This document shows, one piece after another, positions 17,311 through 25,920 of a stretch of 64,000 nt of DNA; the first letter of the stretch is position 1; each line of letters opens with the position of its first letter. The DNA is from CBDFKJ01 sp965248805 (GTDB lineage: Bacteria > Pseudomonadota > Alphaproteobacteria > UBA6615): assembly GCA_965248805.1 (NCBI GenBank), contig CBDFKJ010000009.1:1488001-1552000 (forward strand). Direction: 5' to 3'. The position numbers and the translations under genes were made by a program. The notes under the pieces were generated by a model. That model was given only the letters and a program-made list of their open reading frames with translations, was not told the origin of the DNA and searched no databases.

Positions 17311-17413
17311 CGCTTTCAGAGTTTCGCGCCATAGGCGCTCAGCCTGAAAGCGGGTACAACACTTTGAGTTTGTACCGATTCCGCGGCTCGTGAGTCGCGT
17401 ATCACGCTCACGA
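17311..17413 (-). other. Three stem-loops in the atpD-atpC spacer
   Basis: Three inverted repeats lie in this 144-base gap. One is CGCTTTCAG (17311-17319) with CTGAAAGCG (17344-17352), enclosing an inner GCGCC-ATA-GGCGC. The second is GGTACAA (17353-17359) with TTGTACC (17370-17376). The third is TCGTGAG (17388-17394) with CTCACGA (17407-17413). In mRNA they fold between the beta and epsilon coding regions, the branched one about 25 bases before the atpC start. They could stabilise the upstream message or lower epsilon yield; none has a T-run. Confidence 0.6.
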
Positions 17414-17430
17414 ACTCGCGAAAGTCGGTA

Positions 17431-18855
17431 CTAGGCCGCCTCGGCGGCCATCTGACGCGCCTTGTCCACCGCTTCCTCGATGGTGCCGACCATGTAGAAC
17501 GATGCCTCGGGCAAGTCGTCATACTCGCCGGCAACCACACCCTTGAAGCCTTTGATGGTGTCTTCCAGTTGCACGAACTTGCCCGGCTGCCCGGTGAACA
17601 CTTCGGCGACGTGGAACGGCTGCGAAAGGAAGCGCTGGATCTTGCGCGCGCGCGCCACCGTGAGCTTGTCCTCTTCCGACAGCTCCTCCATGCCGAGGAT
17701 GGCGATGATATCCTGCAGCGCCTTGTACCGCTGAAGAACCCGCTGCACCTCGCGCGCAACGGTGTAGTGCTCCTCGCCGATGATGCGCGGATCGAGAATG
17801 CGCGACGTGGAATCGAGCGGGTCGACCGCAGGGTACAGCCCCAGTTCGGCAATTTGGCGCGACAGCACCGTGGTCGCATCCAGATGGCTGAACGACGTCG
17901 CCGGCGCCGGGTCGGTCAGATCGTCGGCCGGCACATAGATGGCTTGCACCGAGGTGATCGAGCCCTTGTTGGTCGAGGTGATGCGTTCCTGCAGCGTACC
18001 CATGTCGGTGCCCAGGGTCGGCTGATAGCCCACCGCCGACGGTATACGGCCCAAGAGCGCCGATACTTCGGAGCCGGCCTGCGTGAACCGGAAGATGTTG
18101 TCGACGAAGAACAGTACGTCGCGTCCCACCTCGTCGCGGAAGTACTCGGCCAGTGTCAACCCGGCCAGACCGACGCGGGCGCGCGCGCCCGGCGGCTCGT
18201 TCATCTGGCCGAACACAAGCGCCGCCTTGGACTCGTCGCTATCGAGCTTGATCACGCCGGATTCGATCATCTCGTGATACAGGTCGTTGCCTTCGCGGGT
18301 GCGCTCGCCGACGCCCGCGAACACCGAGAAGCCGCCATGGCCCTTGGCGATGTTGTTGATCAGCTCTTGAATGATGACGGTCTTGCCGACGCCGGCACCG
18401 CCGAACAGGCCGATCTTACCGCCCTTGGGATACGGCTCCAGCAGGTCGACCACCTTGATGCCCGTGACCAGCACTTCGGTCTCCGTCGACTGGTCGACGA
18501 GCAGTGGCGCTTCCCTGTGGATGGGCCAATGCGCCGCCGCGTCCACGGGGCCGCGTTCGTCGATCGGCTCGCCGATGACATTGAGGATCCGGCCCAACGT
18601 ACCCGGCCCCACCGGCACCATGATCGGATCGCCGGTGTCACTGACCGGCACGCCGCGTACGAGGCCCTCGGTGGTGTCCATCGCGACACAGCGAACGGTG
18701 CTTTCGCCCAGATGCTGCGCGACCTCGAGGACCAGCGGCTGGCCTTGATTTTCGCAGCGCACGGCGTTCAGGATGTTTGGCAAATCGCCGTCGAAATGCA
18801 CGTCGACGACGGCGCCCAGAACCTGCGAGACCGTGCCCTTGCTGTTTTTTGCCAT
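17431..18855 (-). CDS. atpD: F1 ATP synthase beta subunit
   Basis: The catalytic subunit, 474 residues. The Walker A loop is GGAGVGKTVIIQE, followed by the signature GERTREGNDLYHEM with the catalytic Glu, the Walker B region VLFFVDNIFRFTQAG and the DELSEED-like stretch GMEELSEEDKLTV. The start MAKNSKGTVSQVLGAVVDV is typical. It lies 42 bases downstream of atpG and before the structured spacer to atpC. No unusual residues. Confidence 0.99.
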   Translation of the reverse strand: MAKNSKGTVSQVLGAVVDVHFDGDLPNILNAVRCENQGQPLVLEVAQHLGESTVRCVAMDTTEGLVRGVPVSDTGDPIMVPVGPGTLGRILNVIGEPIDERGPVDAAAHWPIHREAPLLVDQSTETEVLVTGIKVVDLLEPYPKGGKIGLFGGAGVGKTVIIQELINNIAKGHGGFSVFAGVGERTREGNDLYHEMIESGVIKLDSDESKAALVFGQMNEPPGARARVGLAGLTLAEYFRDEVGRDVLFFVDNIFRFTQAGSEVSALLGRIPSAVGYQPTLGTDMGTLQERITSTNKGSITSVQAIYVPADDLTDPAPATSFSHLDATTVLSRQIAELGLYPAVDPLDSTSRILDPRIIGEEHYTVAREVQRVLQRYKALQDIIAILGMEELSEEDKLTVARARKIQRFLSQPFHVAEVFTGQPGKFVQLEDTIKGFKGVVAGEYDDLPEASFYMVGTIEEAVDKARQMAAEAA

Positions 18856-18897
18856 TGTGCTCTCCTGGATTGGTCCCGGTCGTTTCTCCGGGGGTAC

Positions 18898-19788
18898 CTA
18901 AACGGCTTCGGCGCCGGAGATGATTTCGATGAGTTCCTTGGTGATGGCCGCCTGACGCGTTCGGTTATAGCTCAGCGTCAAGCGGTCGATGACATCGCCG
19001 GCGTTGCGCGAGGCGCTGTCCATGGCCGTCATCCGCGCACCGTGCTCGGAGGCCTGGTTCTCCAACAGCGCCCGGAACACCTGCACCGACAAATTGCGCG
19101 GCAACAGGTCGGCCAGGATTTCGTCCTCGGCGGGTTCGTACTCGTACACGCCTGTCGCACCGGCCGGCGCTTCCTTGTCGCCTTCGGTTTCAGGGACTGC
19201 GAACGGGATCAGCTGCTGTTCGGTGGTGATCTGCGTCAGCGCCGATTTGAACTTGTTGTAGAAGATCGCGCACACATCGAATTCACCATCGGCGTATAGC
19301 CTGTCCAGCTGCTGCGCGATTTCGCGCGCGCGGGCAAATTCCAGGCGCGGCCGATCGATACCGGAGAGCCGTTCGACAATCAGCGTGCCGAATTCGCGCT
19401 TGAGCAGGTCGGCCGCCTTGCGGCCGACGCAGAACAGCTTGACGGTCTTGCCGTCGGCCTGCAGCGCCCGGATGCGCCGGCGCGCGGCGCGCACGATGTT
19501 GGAATTGAACCCGCCGCACAGCCCGCGATCGGCGGTGGCGATCACCAGAAGGTACGTGTCCTGCTTGCCGGATCCGGCGAGCAGGGGCGGGGCCCCTGCC
19601 TGGTCGCCAACGCTGGTCGCCAACGCGCCGAGCATTCGATCCATGCGCTCCGCATAGGGGCGCGCCGCCTCGGCGGCTTCCTGCGCGCGCCGCAACTTGG
19701 CAGCCGCCACCATCTTCATCGCCGAGGTGATCTTCTGCGTCGACTTGACGCTGGCGATGCGCTGCCTGAATTCCTTAAGGGACGGCAT
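18898..19788 (-). CDS. atpG: F1 ATP synthase gamma subunit
   Basis: The central rotor shaft, 296 residues, made of two long terminal helices around a Rossmann-like domain. The N-terminal helix MPSLKEFRQRIASVKSTQKI with TSAMKMVAAAKLRRAQ and the C-terminal signature ASRNAGDVIDRLTLSYNRTRQAAITKELIEI match the family. There is an insert of about 20 acidic residues (ETEGDKEAPAGATGVYEYEP) before DEILADLLPRNL, in the position where related alphaproteobacterial proteins vary. It lies between atpA (34-base gap) and atpD. Confidence 0.98.
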   Translation of the reverse strand: MPSLKEFRQRIASVKSTQKITSAMKMVAAAKLRRAQEAAEAARPYAERMDRMLGALATSVGDQAGAPPLLAGSGKQDTYLLVIATADRGLCGGFNSNIVRAARRRIRALQADGKTVKLFCVGRKAADLLKREFGTLIVERLSGIDRPRLEFARAREIAQQLDRLYADGEFDVCAIFYNKFKSALTQITTEQQLIPFAVPETEGDKEAPAGATGVYEYEPAEDEILADLLPRNLSVQVFRALLENQASEHGARMTAMDSASRNAGDVIDRLTLSYNRTRQAAITKELIEIISGAEAV

Positions 19789-19822
19789 GTTCGAGGATCA
19801 GGGCTCTTAGCGTTGGTCGTCG

Positions 19823-21352
19823 CTAAACGAATTTCTTGGTGAAGTCCTCGACAAAGGCGCGCAGCTTCTCCGCCGTTTCGTCGCTGAGCTCGAAATTGCC
19901 GCGGATGTCGTCGAGGATCTGCGGCGCGTGCGCCTTCACCTCGCGCAACAGAGCCTGCTCGTAGCGGGTCACATCGTTGGTGTCGATGCTGTCGACATAG
20001 CCTTGCACGCCGGCGAAGATGGAGACGATCTGCTCCTCCACCGGCATCGGCTGATACTGATCCTGCTTCAGGAGTTCGGTCAGCCGAGCGCCGCGTGCGA
20101 GCAGCCGTTGCGTCGCCTGATCCAGGTCCGAGGCGAACTGCGCGAAGGCCGCCATCTCGCGATACTGCGCCAGTTGCAGTTTGATGCCGCCGGCGACCTT
20201 CTTCATCGCCTTGGTCTGGGCCGCCGATCCGACGCGGCTGACCGACAGGCCGACGTTGATCGCCGGGCGAATGCCGGCGTAGAACAGCTCCGTCTCCAGG
20301 AAGATCTGGCCGTCGGTAATGGAAATGACGTTGGTGGGAATATACGCCGACACGTCGTTGGCCTGGGTCTCGATGACGGGCATCGCCGTCAACGAGCCGG
20401 ACCCCTGATCCTCGTTCATCTTGGCCGCGCGCTCCAACAGGCGCGAATGCAGATAGAAGACGTCGCCGGGAAACGCCTCGCGGCCCGGCGGTCGGCGCAG
20501 CAACAGGCTCATCTGCCGATACGCGGTCGCCTGTTTGGTCAAGTCGTCATAAAAGATGACGGCGTGCATGCCGTTGTCGCGGAAGTACTCGCCCATGGTG
20601 CAGCCGGCGTAGGGCGCCAGGAACTGCAGCGGCGCCGGCTCCGAGGCCGTGGCCGAGACGATGATCGTGTAGTCGAGCGCGCCGAAGTCCGACAGGGTCT
20701 TGACGATCTGCGCTACCGACGAACGCTTCTGGCCGATCGCGACATAGATGCAGTACAGCTTCTTGGATTCGTCTTCGCCCTTGTTGGCCTGCAGTTGATT
20801 GACGATGGTGTCGAGCGCGATGGCCGTCTTGCCGGTCTGGCGGTCACCGATGATCAGCTCGCGTTGGCCGCGTCCGATCGGCACCAGCGCGTCGAGCGCC
20901 TTCAGCCCGGTTTGAACCGGCTCGTGCACCGAGCGGCGCGGGATGATGCCCGGCGCCTTGACGTCGACGCGCCGGCGCTCGGTGGAGTCGATTGGGCCCT
21001 TGCCGTCGATCGGGTTGCCGAGCGGATCGACCACGCGGCCGAGCAGGCCCTTACCTACGGGCACGTCGACGATGGCCCCGGTGCGTTTGACCGTATCGCC
21101 TTCGCGAATCTCGCGATCACTGCCGAAAATCACGACGCCGACGTTGTCGATCTCCAGGTTGAGCGCCATGCCCTTGATGCCGCCGGGAAACTCGACCAGC
21201 TCGCCCGCCTGCACGTTGTCCAAGCCGAATACGCGTGCCACGCCGTCGCCGACGGACAGCACCTGGCCGACTTCCGAGACATCGGCCTCGGCGTCGAAAT
21301 TGGCGATCTGATCGCGCAAGACAGCCGATATTTCGGCCGCACGAATTTCCAT
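19823..21352 (-). CDS. atpA: F1 ATP synthase alpha subunit
   Basis: The non-catalytic nucleotide-binding subunit, 509 residues. It opens MEIRAAEISAVLRDQIANFD as usual, has Walker A GDRQTGKTAIALDTIVNQ, the alpha signature in RPAINVGLSVSRVGSAAQ, and the conserved Arg that reaches into the beta catalytic site (VSRVGS). Its start overlaps the atpH stop by one base, so the two are translationally coupled. It is second in the atpHAGDC operon. Confidence 0.99.
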   Translation of the reverse strand: MEIRAAEISAVLRDQIANFDAEADVSEVGQVLSVGDGVARVFGLDNVQAGELVEFPGGIKGMALNLEIDNVGVVIFGSDREIREGDTVKRTGAIVDVPVGKGLLGRVVDPLGNPIDGKGPIDSTERRRVDVKAPGIIPRRSVHEPVQTGLKALDALVPIGRGQRELIIGDRQTGKTAIALDTIVNQLQANKGEDESKKLYCIYVAIGQKRSSVAQIVKTLSDFGALDYTIIVSATASEPAPLQFLAPYAGCTMGEYFRDNGMHAVIFYDDLTKQATAYRQMSLLLRRPPGREAFPGDVFYLHSRLLERAAKMNEDQGSGSLTAMPVIETQANDVSAYIPTNVISITDGQIFLETELFYAGIRPAINVGLSVSRVGSAAQTKAMKKVAGGIKLQLAQYREMAAFAQFASDLDQATQRLLARGARLTELLKQDQYQPMPVEEQIVSIFAGVQGYVDSIDTNDVTRYEQALLREVKAHAPQILDDIRGNFELSDETAEKLRAFVEDFTKKFV

Positions 21353-21912
21353 TATTGGACTCCCCTCATCGCCAGCTGCAGACGTTGCAGCTTGCTGCGA
21401 AGCGACGTGTCGACCATGCGTGAGCCAACCCGTACGACCAGGCCGCCGAGCAGCGCCGGATCGACGCTCGCCTCCACGGCAACGCTTCCACCCATTGATT
21501 TGTGCAGTGCGGTGTTGAGCGCATCGACCTGGGCCGACGACAGCGGCTTGGCGGAGACGACCCGGGCCTGCACCTCGCCCCGACGCCGTGCCAACTCGGC
21601 CAAAAATGCATCGATCATCGATGCCAACGCGTACAGCCGTCCGTTGTGTGCGACCAGCCCGACGAAGCGGCGTGTAAGCTCGTCGGCGCCCGACTTCTCG
21701 AGCACATCCGCCATTGCGCGCTCCTTTGCCGCGCGTGCAATCAGCGGGCTGCGCACGAGCTTTGCCAGATCGTCGCTTTCGCCGATCATGGACTTCACCG
21801 CACGCAAGTCGTTCGCCACGCTGTCAAGACGTTTTGCCTCGTCGGCCAGGTCGTAAATTGCAACCGCGTAACGGCGGGCAAGCTCGCTTATGACGGCGCT
21901 TCCAGACGCCAC
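21352..21912 (-). CDS. atpH: F1 ATP synthase delta subunit
   Basis: The stator subunit that ties F1 to the b subunits of F0; 186 residues. The N-terminal six-helix domain (ISELARRYAVAIYDLADEA, LVRSPLIARAAKERAM) and the C-terminal VDPALLGGLVVRVGSRMVDTSLRSKLQRL are family hallmarks. It is the first gene of the operon; the F0 genes are not in the window, as is usual in Alphaproteobacteria where they form another operon. Its promoter must lie within the 302-base gap shared with the divergent pgk. Confidence 0.97.
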   Translation of the reverse strand: MASGSAVISELARRYAVAIYDLADEAKRLDSVANDLRAVKSMIGESDDLAKLVRSPLIARAAKERAMADVLEKSGADELTRRFVGLVAHNGRLYALASMIDAFLAELARRRGEVQARVVSAKPLSSAQVDALNTALHKSMGGSVAVEASVDPALLGGLVVRVGSRMVDTSLRSKLQRLQLAMRGVQ

Positions 21913-22214
21913 ACTATCCGCCTCCAGTGTGTTGAAGAACGTGTCGTAAGGGATTGATTTGTCGACTAAATCTCAACGTGCCCTCGGTACCGGCCTACCC
22001 GGCCTGAAAGGCGGGCGCTTGGTAACACATGGTCTGTGGGCTTGCAACCCATCGCCGCCGTGCGTCGGCCCATGCCCACGAGCCCAGGAAGCGATCGTTG
22101 ATAGCTGGTTACGCTGCCGACGTTGGCCCGTCCTCGAAGGATGTGCGATGGGATCATCAGCGCGCCGTTGTTTGCATGCGGCCGGTCCTGCTACGGTCGA
22201 ACGGGGAGAGCCGT
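21913..22214. other. Intergenic region between atpH and pgk (302 bp)
   Basis: Holds the divergent promoters of the atp operon and pgk. GGGGAGAG at 22203-22210 is the pgk ribosome binding site. The middle part is GC-rich with several short complementary stretches (for example CACATGGTCTGTG near 22026). I considered a structured RNA such as 6S RNA, which lies near glycolytic genes in this class, but saw no conserved sequence, so no RNA gene is called. Confidence 0.5.
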
Positions 22215-23414
22215 ATGAGCAGATTTCGTACACTTGGTGATCTGGATGTCGCCGGCAAGCGCGTGCTTCTGCGCGGCGACCTCAACGTGCCCGTGGAGGG
22301 TGGCCGCGTCGCCGATGCCACCAGGTTGGATCGACTGGCGCCGACCATTCGCGCGCTGACCGACAGGCGCGCGCGCGTCGTCGTAATGTCGCATTTCGGT
22401 CGCCCTAAGGGGCGTGTCGTTCCGGAAATGTCGTTGCGTTTCATCACCGATGCGCTGTCGCGCTCTCTGGGTGGCACACCTGTGGCCTTCGCCGAAGACT
22501 GCATCGGTGAGGCGGCGCGGCGGGCGGTCGACGCCCTGCCGGAGGGCGGCGTCGCGATCCTGGAGAATTTGCGCTTTCGTGCCGGCGAGGAGGCCAATGA
22601 TCCGGCGTTCGCCGAGCAGCTGGCGGCCGTCGGCGACGTCTACGTCAACGACGCCTTTTCGGCGGCCCATCGTGCCCACGCCTCGACCGAGGGGTTGGCG
22701 CACCTCATGCCCGCCGCGGCAGGGCTGCTGATGCAGGCCGAGTTGGCGGCGTTGAGCGCGGCGTTGGAGCAGCCAAAGCGTCCGGTGGCCGCGATCGTCG
22801 GTGGCGCCAAGGTGTCAACGAAGCTGGACTTGCTCGGCAATCTCGTCGCCAAGGTTCAGCATCTGATCATCGGCGGCGGCATGGCCAACACTTTCCTCAA
22901 TGCCATGGGAACAAACGTCGGTAAGTCGTTGTGCGAACACGATCTTGCGGGAACGGCATCGGATGTGTTGGCGACCGCGCGCGCGGCCGGCTGCCATATC
23001 ATTCTGCCGATCGATGCGATCGTCGCCGCGGCGCTGGCCGAAGGGGTCGCGACCGAGACCGTCGACATCGACGCGGTGCCGGCCGACCAAATGATCCTGG
23101 ACGTTGGTCCGCAGTCGGCGGTGAACGTCAACCGCGTGCTCGAAGACTGTCCGACCTTGGTGTGGAACGGACCGTTGGGCGCGTTCGAGGTGGCGCCGTT
23201 CGATCAGGCGACGAACACAGTAGCGGCCAAGGTCGCTGAGCTGACGGCGGCGGGCCGGCTGACGTCGGTCGCCGGTGGCGGCGATACGGTTGCGGCATTG
23301 CGCCGGGCCGGCGTGCTTGACCGCCTGAGCTACGTATCGACCGCCGGCGGCGCGTTCCTTGAATGGCTCGAAGGCAAGACACTGCCCGGCGTAGCAGCGC
23401 TGCAACGACACTGA
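22215..23414 (+). CDS. pgk: Phosphoglycerate kinase
   Basis: Transfers phosphate between 1,3-bisphosphoglycerate and ADP in glycolysis; 399 residues, the usual length. Motifs: KRVLLRGDLNVPVEGGRVAD, MSHFGRPKG, FVNDAF-like YVNDAFSAAHRAHAS, VGGAKVSTKLDLL, WNGPLGAFE and the nucleotide loop AGGGDTVAALRRAG. The start at ATG 22215 is fixed by GGGGAGAG five bases upstream and by the family N-terminus, although the frame is open 62 codons further. The VOC-family gene follows after 16 bases. Confidence 0.98.
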   Translation: MSRFRTLGDLDVAGKRVLLRGDLNVPVEGGRVADATRLDRLAPTIRALTDRRARVVVMSHFGRPKGRVVPEMSLRFITDALSRSLGGTPVAFAEDCIGEAARRAVDALPEGGVAILENLRFRAGEEANDPAFAEQLAAVGDVYVNDAFSAAHRAHASTEGLAHLMPAAAGLLMQAELAALSAALEQPKRPVAAIVGGAKVSTKLDLLGNLVAKVQHLIIGGGMANTFLNAMGTNVGKSLCEHDLAGTASDVLATARAAGCHIILPIDAIVAAALAEGVATETVDIDAVPADQMILDVGPQSAVNVNRVLEDCPTLVWNGPLGAFEVAPFDQATNTVAAKVAELTAAGRLTSVAGGGDTVAALRRAGVLDRLSYVSTAGGAFLEWLEGKTLPGVAALQRH

Positions 23415-23430
23415 CGACGGAGGTGAGTTT

Positions 23431-23790
23431 ATGGCCAATCCCGTGGTGCATTTCGAAATCGCCGGCAAGGACGGCGGCGAAACGGTTGCGTTCTACAAGG
23501 AGCTGTTCGGCTGGGAGATCGAGCACCTCGCCGGGGCCGACTACAACATGGTCCAGGCGCCGGACGGCAAGGGGATCGCCGGTGGCCTGTACGGCGCGCG
23601 TGAGGGCAGCCCGCCCTACGTTACCGTCTATGTCGAGGTCGCCGATGCTGCTGCGGCGTTGGCCAAGGCCGAATCCCTGGGCGGCAAGGCCATTACCCAA
23701 CCGATGCAGGTTCCAAATGGCCCGATGATCGCCATGTTCGCCGATCCCAGCGGCGTGACGATCGGGCTGGTGCAGTCAGAGGGCGGCTGA
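23431..23790 (+). CDS. VOC (glyoxalase/bleomycin-resistance) family protein
   Basis: A 119-residue single-domain protein of the vicinal oxygen chelate superfamily. It has the two beta-alpha-beta-beta-beta halves: PVVHFEIAGKDGGETVAFYKELFGWEIE and YVTVYVEVADAAAALAKAESLGGK, ending IAMFADPSGVTIGLVQSE. Such proteins are usually dimeric with a metal or ligand site at the interface; the substrate cannot be read from sequence. A ribosome binding site, GGAGG at 23420-23424, fits ATG 23431. It is probably cotranscribed with pgk, from which it is 16 bases away, without an obvious functional link. Confidence 0.92.
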   Translation: MANPVVHFEIAGKDGGETVAFYKELFGWEIEHLAGADYNMVQAPDGKGIAGGLYGAREGSPPYVTVYVEVADAAAALAKAESLGGKAITQPMQVPNGPMIAMFADPSGVTIGLVQSEGG

Positions 23791-23827
23791 TCGGGCGTCC
23801 CGACGCCTCGGTCCGGCAATCGGAAGG

Positions 23828-25045
23828 ATGACCGCGATGATGTCTAGCCGCGCCCTGTTGCTGACACCCGTCCTGCTGGTCGTGGCATCGGCGATGGCCG
23901 CCGAACCGCCCCAGCCCGGACAGCGTTTCGAGCTTCGCGCCGAGGATCTGCCGGCGCCGTTCGCCACGGAAAGCGCAACGAACCCGCCTCTGGTGCGGCC
24001 GTCGACAACCGCCACGCTGGCGGTGCCGCCGGGCTTCCGGGTCAACGTCTTCGCCGACGGGCTGGAGCACCCGCGCAACATGGTGGTTCTGCCCAACGGC
24101 ATGGTGATGCTGGCGCAGCCGCGACTGGGCGAGGTTTCGCTGCTCAACGACGGCGACGGCGACGGCGTCGCCGACCTGGTCGGCCCGTATGTGACCGGAT
24201 TGCTGCGGCCGCACGGGTTGGCGCTCTATGGCGGTTTTCTCTATGTCGCCGACATGGACTTCGTCCGCCGCTATGACCTGACGAACCCCAGTACCGAAGC
24301 TGAGATTCTGACGGCACCGGGCGCATTGGGCCCGCCGACCGGGCATTGGACGCGCAACCTTGCCATCGATGATGACGGCAACCTGTACGTCGCGATCGGC
24401 AGCGCCAGAAACATCGGAGAAGAGGCGCCGCCGCGCGCGACCGTGCAGGTGTTCGACGCTGATGGCGGCAATCAGCGCACGCTCGCCTCGGGCTTGCGCA
24501 ATCCCGTGGGAATCACATTTCATCCCCAAACGCGCGATCTCTATGTCGGGGTCAACGAGCGTGACGGACTGGGCGACGGCCTGGCGCCGGACTACTTCAC
24601 GCGCATTCGTGCCGGCGAGTTCTATGGCTGGCCGTATGCCTACGCCGGCGGCAATCCGCAGCCGGGCTTCGCCGACCGGCGCCCCGATCTGGTAACGCAG
24701 AGCCGCCTGCCGGACGTTTTGTTTCACTCCCATTCAGCGCCGTTGGGGCTGGTGTTCTATACCGCCCGTCAATTCCCGGAAGACTACCGCGGCGACGCCT
24801 TCGTCGCCCTGCACGGGTCGTGGAACGCGGCCGAGCCGCGCGGCTATATGGTGGCGCGCATCCCCTTCAGCGACGGCCGCCCTGAGGGCTGGTACGAGGC
24901 CTTCGCAACCAATTTCTGGGCTGGCGGGCAGGAGCGCGCGATCGTCATCGGCCGCCCGGCGGGTTTGGTCGTGGCCGCGGATGGGAGCCTGCTTATCGCC
25001 GATGACGCCAGTGGGCGGATCTGGCGCGTGTCCTACGCGCCATAG
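23828..25045 (+). CDS. PQQ-type sorbosone/glucose dehydrogenase family beta-propeller
   Basis: A 405-residue secreted protein. The signal peptide spans residues ~1-26 (LLLTPVLLVVASAMAAEP). The rest is a six-bladed propeller of the GSDH/sorbosone dehydrogenase family: VPPGFRVNVFADGLEHPRNMVVLPNG, LLRPHGLALYGGFLYVAD, LRNPVGITFHPQTRDLYVGVNERD, HSAPLGLVFYTARQFP and FVALHGSWN. Members oxidise sugars in the periplasm with PQQ, but the family contains many proteins of unknown substrate. No PQQ synthesis genes are in the window. ATG 23828 or 23837 may be the start. It stands alone after the VOC gene. Confidence 0.9.
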   Translation: MTAMMSSRALLLTPVLLVVASAMAAEPPQPGQRFELRAEDLPAPFATESATNPPLVRPSTTATLAVPPGFRVNVFADGLEHPRNMVVLPNGMVMLAQPRLGEVSLLNDGDGDGVADLVGPYVTGLLRPHGLALYGGFLYVADMDFVRRYDLTNPSTEAEILTAPGALGPPTGHWTRNLAIDDDGNLYVAIGSARNIGEEAPPRATVQVFDADGGNQRTLASGLRNPVGITFHPQTRDLYVGVNERDGLGDGLAPDYFTRIRAGEFYGWPYAYAGGNPQPGFADRRPDLVTQSRLPDVLFHSHSAPLGLVFYTARQFPEDYRGDAFVALHGSWNAAEPRGYMVARIPFSDGRPEGWYEAFATNFWAGGQERAIVIGRPAGLVVAADGSLLIADDASGRIWRVSYAP

Positions 25046-25304
25046 GCGAGCCGACTTCGTTCACATTTGCTTCAAATGCGGGGTTTACAGTCAAAGGCGC
25101 AGGTAGCCCGGTAAGGACAATACCCAGCGAAATCGGATCGACGACGAGTCTGCAGGATGCGCTGGCGCAGGTGCTGAGGGCAGCCGCGCCGCAACGGGCG
25201 AGGCCGCCGCAGCGTCAGCCGCACCAGGCCGCTGGGGCCGACACGCAAGTCCAAGAGTCACCCCGCGCCACCGCGCCACGCGGCACCCATCTCGACATTA
25301 TCGC

Positions 25305-25889
25305 CTAGGGCTTGTTCGCGTTGGGCGGCGGGCTGACGGTTCGGACCTCGGCCTCGGCCAATTGATGGCGGGTGATGAACGGCACCTGCGCGAGCGCGAA
25401 GGCGAAGGTCAGCGGCATGATTCCGAACAGCTTGAAGCTGACCCAGAATTCGGTGGAGAAGTTGCGCCACACCGCCTCGTTGAGCACGGCCAGCAATACG
25501 AAGAAACCTGCCCAGCGCACCGTTAGCGACCGCCAGCCCTCGTCGGTGAGCTGAAAGGCGGCACAGAACAGGGGTTTCATCAGCGACCGGCCGGTCGCCA
25601 GACCGCCGAACAGCACCGCCGCGAACAGCGCGTTGACGATGGTCGGCTTGAGCTTGATGAACAACTCGTCGGCGAGGTAGAGCGTCAGCCCGCCGAACAC
25701 CATGACAAAGGCGCCGCTGACCAGTGGCATGGTCGGGAGCCGTCGTTCCAGCGCGTAGTTTACGGCCAGCGCAACCACCGTTGCCGCCATGAACGTTCCG
25801 GTGGCCCAGAAGATGCCCTTCTGCGCATTGGCAACGAAAAACACGACCAGCGGTCCGGCCTCGATAACCAATCGGAGCAGCGGATTCAT
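25305..25889 (-). CDS. yciB: Inner-membrane septation protein A family (YciB/IspZ)
   Basis: A 194-residue integral membrane protein with about five hydrophobic segments. Typical sequence: MNPLLRLVIEAGPLVVFFVAN at the start, then FMAATVVALAVNYALERRLP, GAFVMVFGGLTLYL and FKLFGIMPLTFAFALAQVPFI near the end. In enterobacteria the family affects septation and envelope integrity. The start is set at ATG 25889 by comparison with the family; the frame is open 15 codons further. It lies 31 bases after the EamA gene and on the same strand. In many relatives yciB follows ftsY, which here is 8 kb away beyond the IS cluster. Confidence 0.92.
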   Translation of the reverse strand: MNPLLRLVIEAGPLVVFFVANAQKGIFWATGTFMAATVVALAVNYALERRLPTMPLVSGAFVMVFGGLTLYLADELFIKLKPTIVNALFAAVLFGGLATGRSLMKPLFCAAFQLTDEGWRSLTVRWAGFFVLLAVLNEAVWRNFSTEFWVSFKLFGIMPLTFAFALAQVPFITRHQLAEAEVRTVSPPPNANKP

Positions 25890-25920
25890 GCCATCAAAGG
25901 TAAGGCCCCGGACGCGAACT

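Noticed and set aside
17569..21856. Two long open frames (576 and 642 codons) antisense to the atp genes
   Set aside because: They are mirror frames of GC-rich atpD and atpA; translations are Arg/His/Gln/Asp-rich without family motifs.
21960..22190. Possible 6S or other structured RNA in the atpH-pgk gap
   Set aside because: Short complementary stretches exist, but no conserved 6S features or a long closing stem could be made out; a covariance-model scan would be decisive.
25046..25304. Open frame ending in HLDIIA then TAG, between the dehydrogenase gene and yciB
   Set aside because: Stop-free for about 85 codons but without a plausible start and with composition like chance GC-rich DNA; no family recognised.
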